From: Climacteris rufus
Lineage: Eukaryota > Chordata > Aves > Passeriformes > Climacteridae
Length of the DNA: 64,000 nucleotides
Assembly: GCA_013398175.1 (NCBI GenBank)
Contig: VZRZ01004233.1
Span: forward strand, 124,001-188,000
Direction of reading: 5' to 3'
Each line of letters begins with the position of its first letter. Within the stretch, counting starts at the first letter, position 1. The translations under genes were made by a program, and so were the position numbers. This document shows positions 1-12,800 of this stretch, one piece after another. The notes beneath the pieces are model-generated. The model was given only the letters and a program-made list of their open reading frames with translations, had not been told where the DNA came from and ran no database searches.

Positions 1-3000
1 CTGTGAATAAATCTGACACATTTAGCCATTAACCTCTTTGCAAACAATCCTGCCTTGTCAGTTATTCTTGAGAACAAGGGGAGAAATTTAAGACATAAAT
101 AAATGCCTATTTCAGGTAATCCATAAATAGGTTGTTAATCTCTGTTTGACATATGACTGCCTACATTTCACATGATACCTTTGCTGCTCCCCAGACAAAT
201 CTTTTTAGAGATTCAAGCACAACAACACTGGACAAATAGCATCCATCTAAAACCAGCCAACATTTTTCTTCCTCTGCAACCATTACTCTTTTGACATGTA
301 TATAAATATTCAGGCATAGAAAAGACATTATTTGACAAGCACCCTTTCATTGAAATGCTTAGTAAAGAAACATTTTGTATGAGTAACCACTTGAAATTTT
401 AAGGGGTGTTCACAGTATTTTTTTCCTATACTTCTAGTTTGATAATGCTATCATACTTGCCAGTGCATTTTCATCTCTGCCCTTGTGTAACAATGTAGGA
501 AAGGATGTCAGGTATGTTTTCAGTCTGGCCACTACAGGCTAATAGGTTGCAAGTGCTATTGAGTGACAAGGGTGCAAGTATGTGCAGTGTCTGAAGAGAA
601 TGCTGCACTCCCCAAATCCCCACACTCTTACCTGAGGAAGAAAACTAATCCCTATAGAAACATAAACTTAGGATGCTCAAAAGAGTTATATGTGGAGCTT
701 TCTTTGCTAAGATTTCTCGGTGCATCCGGTTTCAAAACACTACAGAAAACACGCCTTGACCTCAAGAATGTAAGATATGACTTTGCTTTTTCAGTGCATT
801 ATATTCTAGGCTCAAATGCAACCTCCTAAAAATTTTGGATGTTTAATTTAGGGTGCTATAAAAAACTTGCAGAACTGAATACTATCAGCCACTTACCAGT
901 TTTAGTAATGTCAAATGGCCTTTATTATGTTCTACTGCCCTCTATGTTCAAGCACCATGTTCTTTTATAGCCCTTCTATTACTCTGTAAAGTAGGGGAAG
1001 ACAACATGTTTGCAGAACTTTTTCCAGAACACAAGAGTTAGGGGCCTTTAATACAGTCTTACTTTTTTTTTTTAAACTACTGATTTTAGAAAGTATGAGC
1101 AATTCTCCATTTTCTTTCTAAGGTGATTGACATTTTCAATTTCACTCAAATGCACATAAACTTTGATAAGCATTATGATTTAAGAATACTTTCCCACATT
1201 ACAGCAGCACTTTCACATGGGAATAAATGCAGACTAAATACCAATAATTACACTGTAGCTAAAAGGTAAGCAGCGTTAGTACCTGATATAGCACTGCTGC
1301 TGCATGTTATTGAACAGCCACTTAACCACTGTTCTGTTTGACAACTATAGAGTGTAATTATATGTTGCTATTAAATGTTTCTTTTGTAAAGTGCTACTAC
1401 AAAAAATAATTTTTTTAAATTTTAGAAATACTAAAACACCTAAAAAAAAAAGCCCCAATGAGCTGCATGCTGTATTACAATCAAAAGCAAATCTGTCACT
1501 AACTTAATGAATAGACAGAGATTGAACCTGAAGAGGAAACATAACATCCTCATCCTTCTCCAAGTGCATATGTAGGGTAAAGAAAATGGGAAATGAAGAG
1601 GAAAACATCATGCTCTGTAGGACTGAGCTCAAGGCTGGAGGCAGAAGACACAGGTTCTAATTCAAACCTAGTCACTAAATCCTCATGCACCTTTGGAGAA
1701 AGCGTAAGCTCCCTGCTGCAACTTCACCACTTCTAGAATGGGAATAAGAGTTTCATCTTCAGGAAGTTCTTAGGATGAAGAGCTGGCTAATCCTGTGCCT
1801 GTGCATACATCCACTTTTCCCAGTTTCAGCCCCAAATTGCAATTTGGGAATCATTTAGGCAGGACTGCCTGCAGATTTTACCCGTAGCTCTGAGAACCAG
1901 CTTATTTGCATGACCTTTTGCCCAGGGCCAAGTTTGCTCTGCCTCCCTTCCCCTTGACAGAGGTGCAGGCCAGCTGTGCCCCAAGGCTCTGTGCTGTCCT
2001 TCCTCAGCCTGAGTGCAGCACCCTAGAGACTGAGCTTCTCTACATTCAGCATTTGGTAATGGGGAACATGATCAGAATTAGAGGAGAGTTTTCAGATGCA
2101 ATGCAAACCCACTGGTAAAGGTCAGAAAAAAAAAAGGTCTGAATATGGTTACCGTGAATTTCCCTGGTCTCTCACTCCAGAACCCTCACTGCAGGGCTGT
2201 TTGCTGCCTTTTCTTCACCATCTGGTACTAACCTTTGTGTCCTGTGAGTTCCAGAATATCAGGCTCTCAGTAATTCTGACCCTAGATGGTGCCTGTGACA
2301 GAATGCTGCACAAAGTGTCCTGGTCTGATCCAGAAAGAGAATTCTCATGATCCCTTCTAGAGGTAAAGTGAGAGCAATATCAAAATTCTGAAATGAAATC
2401 TCTGAATAACCACCTTGCTTACATACACATTTAGACTAGAGCCCAAGAGCTACAATACCCTTGAACAAAGATTGCCAGAGTCTCATGTTTATTTGATTGG
2501 AAAGCCCTCTCCAAGAATTCAAGACAATAAACTTCAGGTCTTAGAAATCAAATTTCTACGTGACAGCATCCCCTCTCATTGTATATCCTAATTGAATTTA
2601 ACATCACCCTACATGTCTATAGAGAAAGACAATGATAAATTTTATTTTGCTACAGAATCCTCAGAAACATATCAGCAAGATCACAACAAGATTACTTTCC
2701 TGACAGCAGTGATAAATGGTTGTCATTTCCATGTTTTAAAGAACTTTTAAAGTAATAAACTAGTGATCCTAGTGCTCCAGTAAATAAGTGCACATTTTGT
2801 TAGTCCTCTGTCAAAGCTAACAAAATGGCCACACTGTGATTTCCTTTACTAGAGGCACAGCCAAGTGGGAAACACATCTGCATTAGTTGTCACTTTAGAT
2901 GGCTTGACAGGATACATCTATCCTAGGGAATTTAAATAGTTACAGGTTTTCTGGATGCTCTGACAGTAACGAGAACTTGCTTCACTATGCTTCTGGTGAA

Positions 3001-6000
3001 GTAATTTTTCTTACAGTTCAACCTGGACATCAGAGCCCCAATCTACAGTTATTAATCCATGATGCACTGTCTGGTACTGAGAAGAGTTTTTTGACAACTG
3101 AACACAATTTCACTTACCAATCTATTTAGTGTAGGAGATGAGCAGAAGCTCTGGGCCTGGAGTCCAAAAGATGGACAGAAAAGAGACGGAGCCATGGCAA
3201 AAATAAACTGGATGTGGTTCCATGGCAGTGAGGCATGATGTCGGAAGAACACCAACCCTGTCAGGAACAATATCAATGTCCACAGGAGGACACAGGTCAG
3301 GACGTGCAGGAGGATTACCAGGTTTAGGGCACAGCTTTCACAACTCTTCCATCAGTCACCGGCTTTGGCATTAACCCTCTTAGTTCAGGGATCTTTCCAT
3401 GCACATGAGTTATTGCATCAAATTGATAGGGTGAAGAGCAGAGAGGTCAGGCAGAGCATGCAGCTGTGGACACCCAGCACTGCACAGTGTGCCAGCACTG
3501 CTGAGAGCAAGGAATAAATCACGATGCTGTCTGGCATGGAGCCTGCTGATGTAGAAGTCGTGCTGAGCTGTGAATACTAAGAGCTGTGACACTTGTGGTC
3601 AGTTCCTGGTCTTCACATTCAGCATTTAGGCCTGAAACCATTGCAGACACTGCATCGTCAGGCTGAGGAGTCTCACATATGCCTGCATCCCTCCCCCCCA
3701 CTCTGGCCAGGGAGCCCTCACAGCCTGCAGGCAGCAGGTGTGCCCCCACCTCTCCTCTCTGCAGTTATGTCAAGCAAACTCAATGCACCTCAAACTGCAC
3801 TCATCCCCTCTGAGTCCATCCAGGAACCAGGCATCAGCTCAAAGAAGATTTTGCCACCTTGGAACAGAGGAGGGGGAGAAAGCAGGGGGATGAAATCTCA
3901 TGGAAAATAAGAAGTCAGCAATCAATGTTTTTAAGAACATTGGTGTTGTTGGTTTTTTCTGTGGGAAGTTTACACAGCAAAATACCAGTCAGTACTGCCA
4001 GGCCTTAGGTAAACATGTCAAATTTCCCCATGTGTGTATGTATGCATTCACTTACTAAATGAATGCACATTAATTTTGTGCAAATCCTTCTAAAATTATA
4101 TGAGCCTGGATAATTAAAAAAAAAAAACAATGTTTAAGCTCATATCAACATAAATTCCTAAAAAAATCCCTTGTATCTACACTTTGACATCAGAGCTCTT
4201 GCTGCAAATTAGTTCTACACATCAGTCGGGCATCAGAAGTAATGCCACATGATTTGCAGAATTAAACACAATACTACATTTCATTTTGACAATACCTTCA
4301 AAGCACTCATCAAATATTTCAGGCCCAGTAGAGACACAAAAATAATCTTTGTCAAATACAGAGGAAAGGTTCATAGAGTTTTTTTTCACAGCCCTTTGGG
4401 AACATAAGGAAGAGACAGGCATTAGCTGTTAACTTGAAATCATTTATTCTATTCTGCCTGGCCACATCAATGGGCTGTGTGATTTCAATACACTGCTAGT
4501 ATGAATGATATGAGCCTCAAATCTTGGAATAATCGTATTCACCCACAGAAAGCTGAGCTCAGAGGAAGAAATACTCACAGCCATGCTAAAACTATTAGTT
4601 TGGTTTCCTATCCACTTATTTCTGGGAAATCTGTCCATCAAATTTCAGCTGCTGCTCAGTGCTGTCTTCACCATGAGATGAGCAGCACAACATGGGAGCT
4701 GTCATTTATCTTTCGTTTCTAGACTGTATTACAGATGTATGATTGCAGAACAAGTGGGTGAACTCCAATTTCATTTCCCTGAAGGCTGCAGATCATCTTT
4801 ACATAAGCCGTCACAGCTTTTTAGTGCTCCTCCTGATGATGGCTTTCATCCAGTGCTGTGAATGGACCTTCCTTGTCCCCAGAATGAGACTGCCCAGGAG
4901 CTCCCTGTGCAAGCACAGTGTGCTGGCACATTCCTCCTGCAGCCAAAAAGCACAAGGGGAAGGATTTGTGTTTTGTTCTTCAGATTAAGATTTTAGACAT
5001 CTTGCACAGGGCTTCCAACATTGCCCAGATTTGGTGAGATTCTGGCACTTTGCATGTGGACTGCAAGCCTTTATTAAGCCTATTTTCAAAACACCTGTGA
5101 GCAATACAAATCTGAGCCAAGGGAAGACAAAGGCCAAACAGAAAAAGTGTTTCTCCTCTCATAAACTCTCATGGGGAGGAGCACTTTTAGATGTTCATAA
5201 AGTTCTCCCACCAGGAAGACAGAAAACCATGCTTTGGAGACTGATCCAGATCATCAGCTGGAATCCAGATACAGCCAGAGCCTGTGGCTGCTTGTCTGGC
5301 TCCTGGCCCTGCTCCTCAGCTCACCTTCTTCTTCCAGTTGCATGGTACAAGCCAACAAGCAACTTAATTCAGGGTAGATGCAGATAACAGACTACATCTC
5401 CCCACAACACACTCATACGGGGCTGTCACCTGACTAACAAACTAACCTGTTCCACAGCAGGAATCAGGGCTGTGACCCTACTTCTGGGACATTTCTGTCA
5501 TGAATGGGTGGTTTTGGATGCTTAGGGAATCACCATCAAAGACATTGGCAAAAAGCAGGGTTTAATATAAATTTGTGGAAGAGCAACTTAACAGAGTTCA
5601 ATGGCAAGGTTCACTCTATTATTTACAACTGTGATGAAGCATATAAAGGGAAATCAATTCACAATGATTTACACAGAGACCAGGGACGGGTGAAAATGAT
5701 ATGGATGCAAAAAGATAAGGGTACAAAAGGGTTTAGCAGAACTTCATCATTGACTAATTTGACAATCATAAAGTGATTCAATAGGATTTACTCCAATTAT
5801 AACAGTAATTTAATTATAGATTCAAGATAACATTTGTACCATAACCAATTCACACATATGCACACAGGCAGAGATGCATACTTCTATATTTATGTGTGTA
5901 AAGTACCTGTTGTTTTACCTGTCCTGAGCCCAATCAGCCCTGGGAGCAGGTCAGTGAGACCCTCTGGGTCGCTCCATCTGGGAGTGAGTCACAGCCACCT

Positions 6001-6429
6001 AATGACATCTGCCCAGCTTGAACCAACCAAGCACAATTACATCTGTGCAAAAACAGTATGAAATCATTTCCACTGGAGTTTTCTGAATTTGGGTCTGAAA
6101 ACACAGCAGGACCAACCTGCCAGAAACAAAAATTTATGAAGAATGACTCTTTCCTTTTTATATATGTATATAAATATGCATATTTAGTAATTAGTGAAGC
6201 ACTGAAGAAGCAGTCTCCAGTAGAAAGTAATCATTTTTTTAACTAATTCCTTGAAAAATTCCCTTCTGAGGAATATGAAGAAAACTAGGACTAAGAGGCA
6301 ACTAGGAAAATGAGCTCTCCATGTTCCTTCACCAATCAATTACAGGATGGTATTTCTCATTCCCTTTCGTATATGTTCTTGGACCTGTAACCACATTCCC
6401 TTTTGTCTAGTCCCTTTTGGAAGCTGCTG
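1..6429. other. Non-coding stretch, no recognised element
   Basis: I see no exon, repeat family or RNA gene that I can name here. All open frames are short (at most 118 codons), start at arbitrary ATGs and have no domain or motif I recognise. The DNA is AT-rich with scattered A/T homopolymers (for example near 1,062, 1,442 and 4,116). The block at about 3,590-3,900 is somewhat richer in GC but still has no splice-bounded coding signal. The part around 2,690-2,900 has the unbroken, non-repetitive look of possible conserved non-coding DNA, which is an inference only. Confidence 0.5.
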
Positions 6430-6815
6430 CTACCTTCTGCCTCCATTAATTCCCACAGCAATGAGATCCAGGTGATACCCACTACATAAAGACAATTTCT
6501 CTTACATGCTTTGAAATAGTTTCTCACCAGTTTCAATGACTGCCTCAAAATGTTGTATTTAAGGAGAATAACAATTGTGCATTCACCTCAACCATTATCT
6601 CCACCATTCTGTAAGCCTCAGCCATATACACAAAGCCTTCCCAAAATGAAATCCCAAGCTGGTCTGAAGCTCTTTCACCCCCTTACTCAATTTAGTGATC
6701 TTCCTTGTACTTCCAATTCCACTCTGACCTTTTTGAGGTGCAAACATGAAAACTGCCTACAGTATTCAAGTTATGTGTGCCCTAGAGTTCTGTATAGCTG
6801 CAAATTCGTTTTTCC
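6430..6815 (-). mobile_element. Ancient CR1-like LINE fragment
   Basis: The plus strand resembles the antisense of the 3' half of old amniote CR1 LINEs. Recognisable pieces occur in the expected order: CCCACAGCAATGAGATCCA near 6,452, a stretch like 'CTCAATTTAGTGATCTTCCT' near 6,685, CTTCCAATTCCACTCTGACC near 6,710, and CTACAGTATTCAAGTTATG near 6,757. Sense is therefore the minus strand. Divergence is high, with many substitutions and small indels and no usable reading frame, so the insertion is old and inactive. The identification rests on remembered consensus sequence, not on an alignment. Edges are uncertain by about 50 bases. Confidence 0.6.
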
Positions 6816-9800
6816 TTTAGTACTCAACACCTGATGATACCAAATGCTTTAGGCTGAGATGGGAAGGATCCTTATCCCATCTTCAGACTTACAATGGAAA
6901 GCTTGACAACTATGTACGTCCTAATTACTCATTCTACAATATTTTATGTGTGTAAGCACCTAGGGCACACTATCTTTTAGCAGTACCTGTTTGTTGCCAC
7001 TTTACAGGAATTTATCCTGCTTACAAGTTTCTGTGGACTTTCTGAGCCCATGCAGTCCTGAATCAAACAGCAATCTGAAATTTGTAAATGAAGACTGTCT
7101 TCTTGTCCTGTGTTTTCACCATGTTTGTGGTCCTTTAGGCTAATGTGTTTGACTTTGCAAATTAGATGAGCTAAGAGACAAGGATCAGCAGACAGGTGGT
7201 AGCTCAGCATGCCTCCCTAATAAGCCAGTCCCTCTGGCTCCAAACCTGTCCAGGTTTGGAAAGCTCGTCAGTGACAGAGAAAAGATTTAGCCTCTTGCTA
7301 TGCTTTACACACAGTCCATTTCTCCCAGAAGCAATCACCTTCTGCATTTTTGGCTTTTAAATGTTCAGCTTTCTTTGAGCTAAACTTAAGATCTGCTGAA
7401 TAAGTATTTATAGTTGATGCCTTTAGAATGTTTGTTGCACAGGAAGAAAAATTCAAGAAGAAACTTAAAAACGTTTCAAAAAGGATTTAGGGGTTTGCAT
7501 GTATGCATATGTGCATGCATATGCAAATTCAAGTGGATGGAAAAGTTTGAAAATTGGTATTTTAAAGACACAGTTTATCTTGACAGCAAAAATATTTGTG
7601 TTTACTGGTCTTAAAGGACACACACTGCTGAAAGTCACCCTGGCAATAACAAGCCTAGGACTATCAAAGAACGGGCCTTGAAGGAAAATAAAATTATTCT
7701 CAAGCAAAGGAAACTGTTAAGCTAACATTTGATGTACAAATCTTTGAAGGTATTGGGGACTTTTTCCTTAAGATTTCACCATAATTGGAGAACTAGGCAC
7801 TAACAGCCACAATACACATTCCTATTTCTATCTAATTTTTTGAAGTTAGCTATGCTGGCTTTTCATTAGAGAGGACTTCTGTAGTGCTACATTAATTATT
7901 AACTATACATAGGCATTGATCATTCCTCTCTACCCCAATCAATATTGATATTGAATTTAGGTTTTAAAAAATTGTCAGTTTGTGGCTTGTGTTTGATTAA
8001 CAAATGCACTGACACCTGCTTCAGGATTCCTGTTTTGCGCTCTGTGGCTGAAGGCCAGATATAAGTAAATTAATCAGGTTATTAACTTGGCCTGCACTAC
8101 GAATTACAACTGTGCACGTGGAGAGCAGAACACCTGAAGCTTGCCCTTCTGATCTGCAGAGCAGCTAGAGAATTGGCACAGGAACACGGAGGCACAGGCA
8201 CGTTTTCCAAGGGCTTTGAAAGTCAGCCAGCACAGCAGCACAGAGCACATACCTGAATCCAGCCAAGTAGAAATATTTTATCAGAAACCCACCAGCAAAG
8301 GCCTTTTGACATTTCTCCCTTAGACAAGAACTGTCTCCTATCACTGATCTCTCCAATCCATAAGAAAAAGTATAACTGGCCACGCATATTATCATACAAA
8401 TTTTGAAAGTATCACCTGGTGTGTCAGATGCTTTTGATGAAAGTAATGGGGGGATATCTGGGGCAATTATGCATTGTCAAAACATAATGAATATTTTTGA
8501 AAAGCAGAGCTAAAAATAAGCCACTTGAAACCAACCTGCCAAAAGATTCAAAGGCTTCACATTAATTAACATGGCATTTGGCACATTACATGGCTCATCT
8601 GGCACTTCATCAGCAAGACCAGTACATAGACTCCCCCAACCTGTTGCTCTGGTCTTTGTAGTCACTCCTAATTAAAAGCCAGAAGAGGATGGAATCTGGT
8701 GCTGAGAGTGACTCCTCTGTCATCAGTAGAGAAAATGCAACAAGTGGTCTTGATAATGCAGCAAAACGGTCATGAAAAAACATCACCCATTTATCAGGTG
8801 GAGAATATATAAAATGGAGAAGATCTAGGAAGTGCAGAGCATTTCATCTTGCTGCTTGGTCACTGGCCAACACACAAGGGGTCTTAGCTGCAAGGGGACT
8901 TCTGCACGCCCCCTCCTCTTTCCTTGCTTCAGGGTGAGTGCCTGGAGGCAGTCACAGCACAGCAGGTGCTCAGAGCACAACTCACCACTTTTTTGCCAGG
9001 GGAAATGAAAGTTACAGCTTGGTCCACAGTGTGGAAACATTTATTTGCAAAGAGGGGCAAGAGCTAACACTGGAGTCTGGCAGCAGCTCACGGAGTCCTG
9101 AGACATTGAAGTAAGGGGAAAGAAAAAAGCTGTGAATCAAACTTTACTACAGAACTTCTCTGTTTTGTTTTGTTGTTTTGGTTTTTTTTCTGTGTGCAAG
9201 TTCAGAAAGAGTCCACAATCTATGCTAGTCAAATCACAGAACATTGAAACTCTGATTTACTGTGGGGCCAAAACACAAGTTCAGTAGTTTTAAACGACAA
9301 CTTTCAATTAGTTTGAAACTGAAGTAGTTGAGACTCCAGCTTTAAATAGGCTGTCATATACAAGCAAATATATGTGATTTACTGTGTATTGCTTTTATGA
9401 TATAGTGCAATAGTTGCACATAGCATTTTGATATATTAAGTGAGCAGTTCCTGACTTATAATTTCATGCTGTAAAATGAAATATGTGTAAATATAAGTAA
9501 GTATATGTATGCATATAATTTTAAACACATAGACTTGAGTGCTGACAGCATAGGAGTAATAAGTTGGTTTCAAACCTGCTTAAAACAGCTGTCAGTTTTG
9601 GCTGGTTTAAAAAAAATCAAGAAGGATGCTGAAAAAATGAGAAGCAAATTGATGAAAAACTGAAATGTATTTTGGGGGAAGCAAAATTGCCAGTTGAAAA
9701 TAATAGTTTCTGAATGAATTCTTTTGAATGAATTGTTAAATAAAACCATAGTCAATTAACAAGCCATTCTTCAGTTGCACAACAGATAGCTCAGCATGGT

Positions 9801-12800
9801 CACAGCTTGCCTTGGCCCTCACACTATGGTGCAGTCTGTTTCCCAAGACAGTGTTTGTGCAAACACACCTGTGTTCTACCAGCTGCCTTCACTAAATGAA
9901 TACAAATAGACAAAAACACTGAAAAGGCCAGGGGAATCTGATGAAAAATCATTAGCTTAGGCCAAGTTACCTTCTATATTTCCTTCCAACATGCAATACA
10001 GGAAATTTATGTATTCCCTCTCAGAAGATTGACTTTGATGGGTGACATACACTGTGTATTTTCTGATTTAGCATTAAGTGCCGTGTGTTTCAGGTTTGGT
10101 TGATGACTTCCTAGCCAGATTCTTATTAAACTACTGTGAAGAGCTCCCCAGTGCTGGCTTCTCTTACATGACCCTTTGCACCAGAAGGGTGTGGTGGGCT
10201 GTTTGCTGCATTAGCAGGCCTTGCAAACTCCCTGGGTAGCTGCTTCTCCACCACCATGAAACAGGCAAAACTACAATCAGTATTTCATCTGGGATGGGAA
10301 CAACCTGAGTAATTCATGTCCTTCTTCCAACTCTACTTACCCAGACCAGTCCTTCAGGGGACAGTTCAGACCCTTGTTCTGGATCACAATATCCCATGGT
10401 GTGACTGAGACTCCATCCTGGTACATTCCCAAGGGATCAGCTTCCCAAGCCCACTGCAAAGGTAGGGGAGAGCAAGACTTCCCTTGCAAGTCTTACCAGA
10501 GATTTCAGGCCAGAGATAGGACCCTGTGCTGTTCAAAACCTGACAGAGCAGAGGAGAGGTCAAACTAAAGTAGATTTGCCCTTGAAGAACTTTCAGACTT
10601 TTCAACATCTCCAAGCTATGCAGCAGCTGGATGGAAGTTTTTGGAAGGCTATGAGGGATGTAAAATCTAATGATGATGAACAATTCTGAGCATTTCAGCT
10701 CTCTACCCTTAGCTCACTTTCTTACCTCAGAGAGGTACACACAAATTTTCACAGTAAAAGAAATGATATCTAGTAGGAGTGTCTCTTTTAAAATTACAGA
10801 CTCACAAGAGAAGTACCTGACATAAATAATTTAGTACCAACAAAGGAAAAAAGAAAATAACAAAAGTTCTTTTCAAGATTCTTCTCATCCTTCTCCTGTT
10901 CAAATATAAACATCAAGCAACTTGAATCAAAATTCATTCCAGACCTATTGAAAACTAGCACCTGAGCAATCCTTGGAAGGGTTTTGTGTTGTTTAGAGAA
11001 AAACGTTTCTTGAGGAAGATTTAGGTTCTTCAAAGGAAGACTTCATCTCTCATCTAGCCCACCATTAACTGTACTTCCTTAACAAGACCACAGACACACT
11101 GGGAAGGAGTTCTGCATTGAAGAATGCAAAATAAATGCAAGTTCTGTACAGTGCCCTTAATGTAAGCAAAAAGTAAATATCCTTTTAAAAACCAGAGGAC
11201 TGCTCTGTTCTTTGGATACCTAACTACAGAAGACTTTTGTTAATCAGTGATCCTACCCTTTCTTACTTCATAATGACTCCTGTGATTAGCAGTACAAAGC
11301 ATATATTCATTCTGCCTGCAACAACACAAGCAGCAGGCTCATAAGCCCACAGGACTGGTCCTGACTTCTACATCCCTATCATTATATAAGAAAAAGATCC
11401 TGAAGCGACCCTGCACGCCAAGATTACTTTTTTGTCTTCATTTCTTATTCAGTAACTCTTGTGAGGTACATTAAATTTGTTCCAGTAACTCATTCCTCTC
11501 TGGTTCCTGAGTTTTTCAAATCAGCCTTTTCAACAGGTTTTTCTCAGCTGCAGATCTGGATTTAGGCTTAGAAAATTAATTTAGTGCCTGAATTATGAAT
11601 GTCAAGGCCAAGAATCACTGCATTAGTCACAGATCTAGAAGACAGTCTACATATGGAGAACATGTGTTGCCATAAAAGGGAGAAGGGAAATAGGCACAGT
11701 TCCTAACCTGAAGCTTCCCATTCAGGTTGAAGGCCAGCCAAAGCAAAGTTTGGGCAAAGTCTCTTCCATAGGTACTTCTGGGTGGTGATTCAGGAAACTT
11801 GATTAGACCCCAGCTCTGAATTACCTTCAGAGGATCCCCATCTCTTCACCAACCATAGCTGGAGTCCTGGGAGACTATCCTAAATCTCACACCTAGACAT
11901 GACTGTAGTATCAGTCAGTCTTCACACATGCAGTCCTTGGGTCTGTGGCCAGTATACTGACAGTATTCCTTCCCCTAACACAGGGAATGAAACTACTCTT
12001 TGCATCAGTGATTTGGACCCATTTATTTCAATGCTGTTCATCATCTGTCTTGTCACCCAGGAAGAAGTGGAATTCCAAAGAAAATGAACTTCATTCATTA
12101 AACCAGAATATTATTTTCAGAGCTATTACTGGAATGCATGCAAGAGGAATTGCAAGTTATCTGTTACGTCAGGAGCTCTTGCCAAAATATTTTCAAAAAT
12201 AATTATGTCATGATGCCTGATTAAGTACCACAGTTTGAACATCCCTTTCCAAACACATGCTGTGCCTTTTTAGATATATTTTTTCAGCTACATTAACTGC
12301 TTCTCTGTCACAAGCTCCTCAGTTCTTCTAAGAAACTTCTCTACATAAAATTATCCAAGCTGTCTTCACTGGGCACATGTGCTTATTAGGCATGTATCAA
12401 CTTAACCAATATGTCTGCTTGACACAATGCAGTGCTGCACGGAGAAACCCAAACCAGTTCCTAAGAAATCAGAGAGATACCTGGTGCTGCATCAGCTTGT
12501 GCTTTACACAAGATTAAGGTATCCAGCCTTGCAAGTGCCCTCATCACTCTGCACTAGGGCTGCTGCTCTGACTCTGGTTCCCAAAGGAGATAATTCATTA
12601 AACCATGCTGCATACCCACCTTCTCCCACATTGCTCTCTCCTTTCAAAGCAAAGCTTCTTGTATGGAAACAGAATAAGTGGGATCTACCATAATTCTTAA
12701 TAAAAGCAAAGCTATTAATCCATTAATCATTTAGAGAAAGTGTTGAGTATGAGACAACAAATCCCATGGAAACAGCCTCCAGCCAAAACATGGCATCTGG

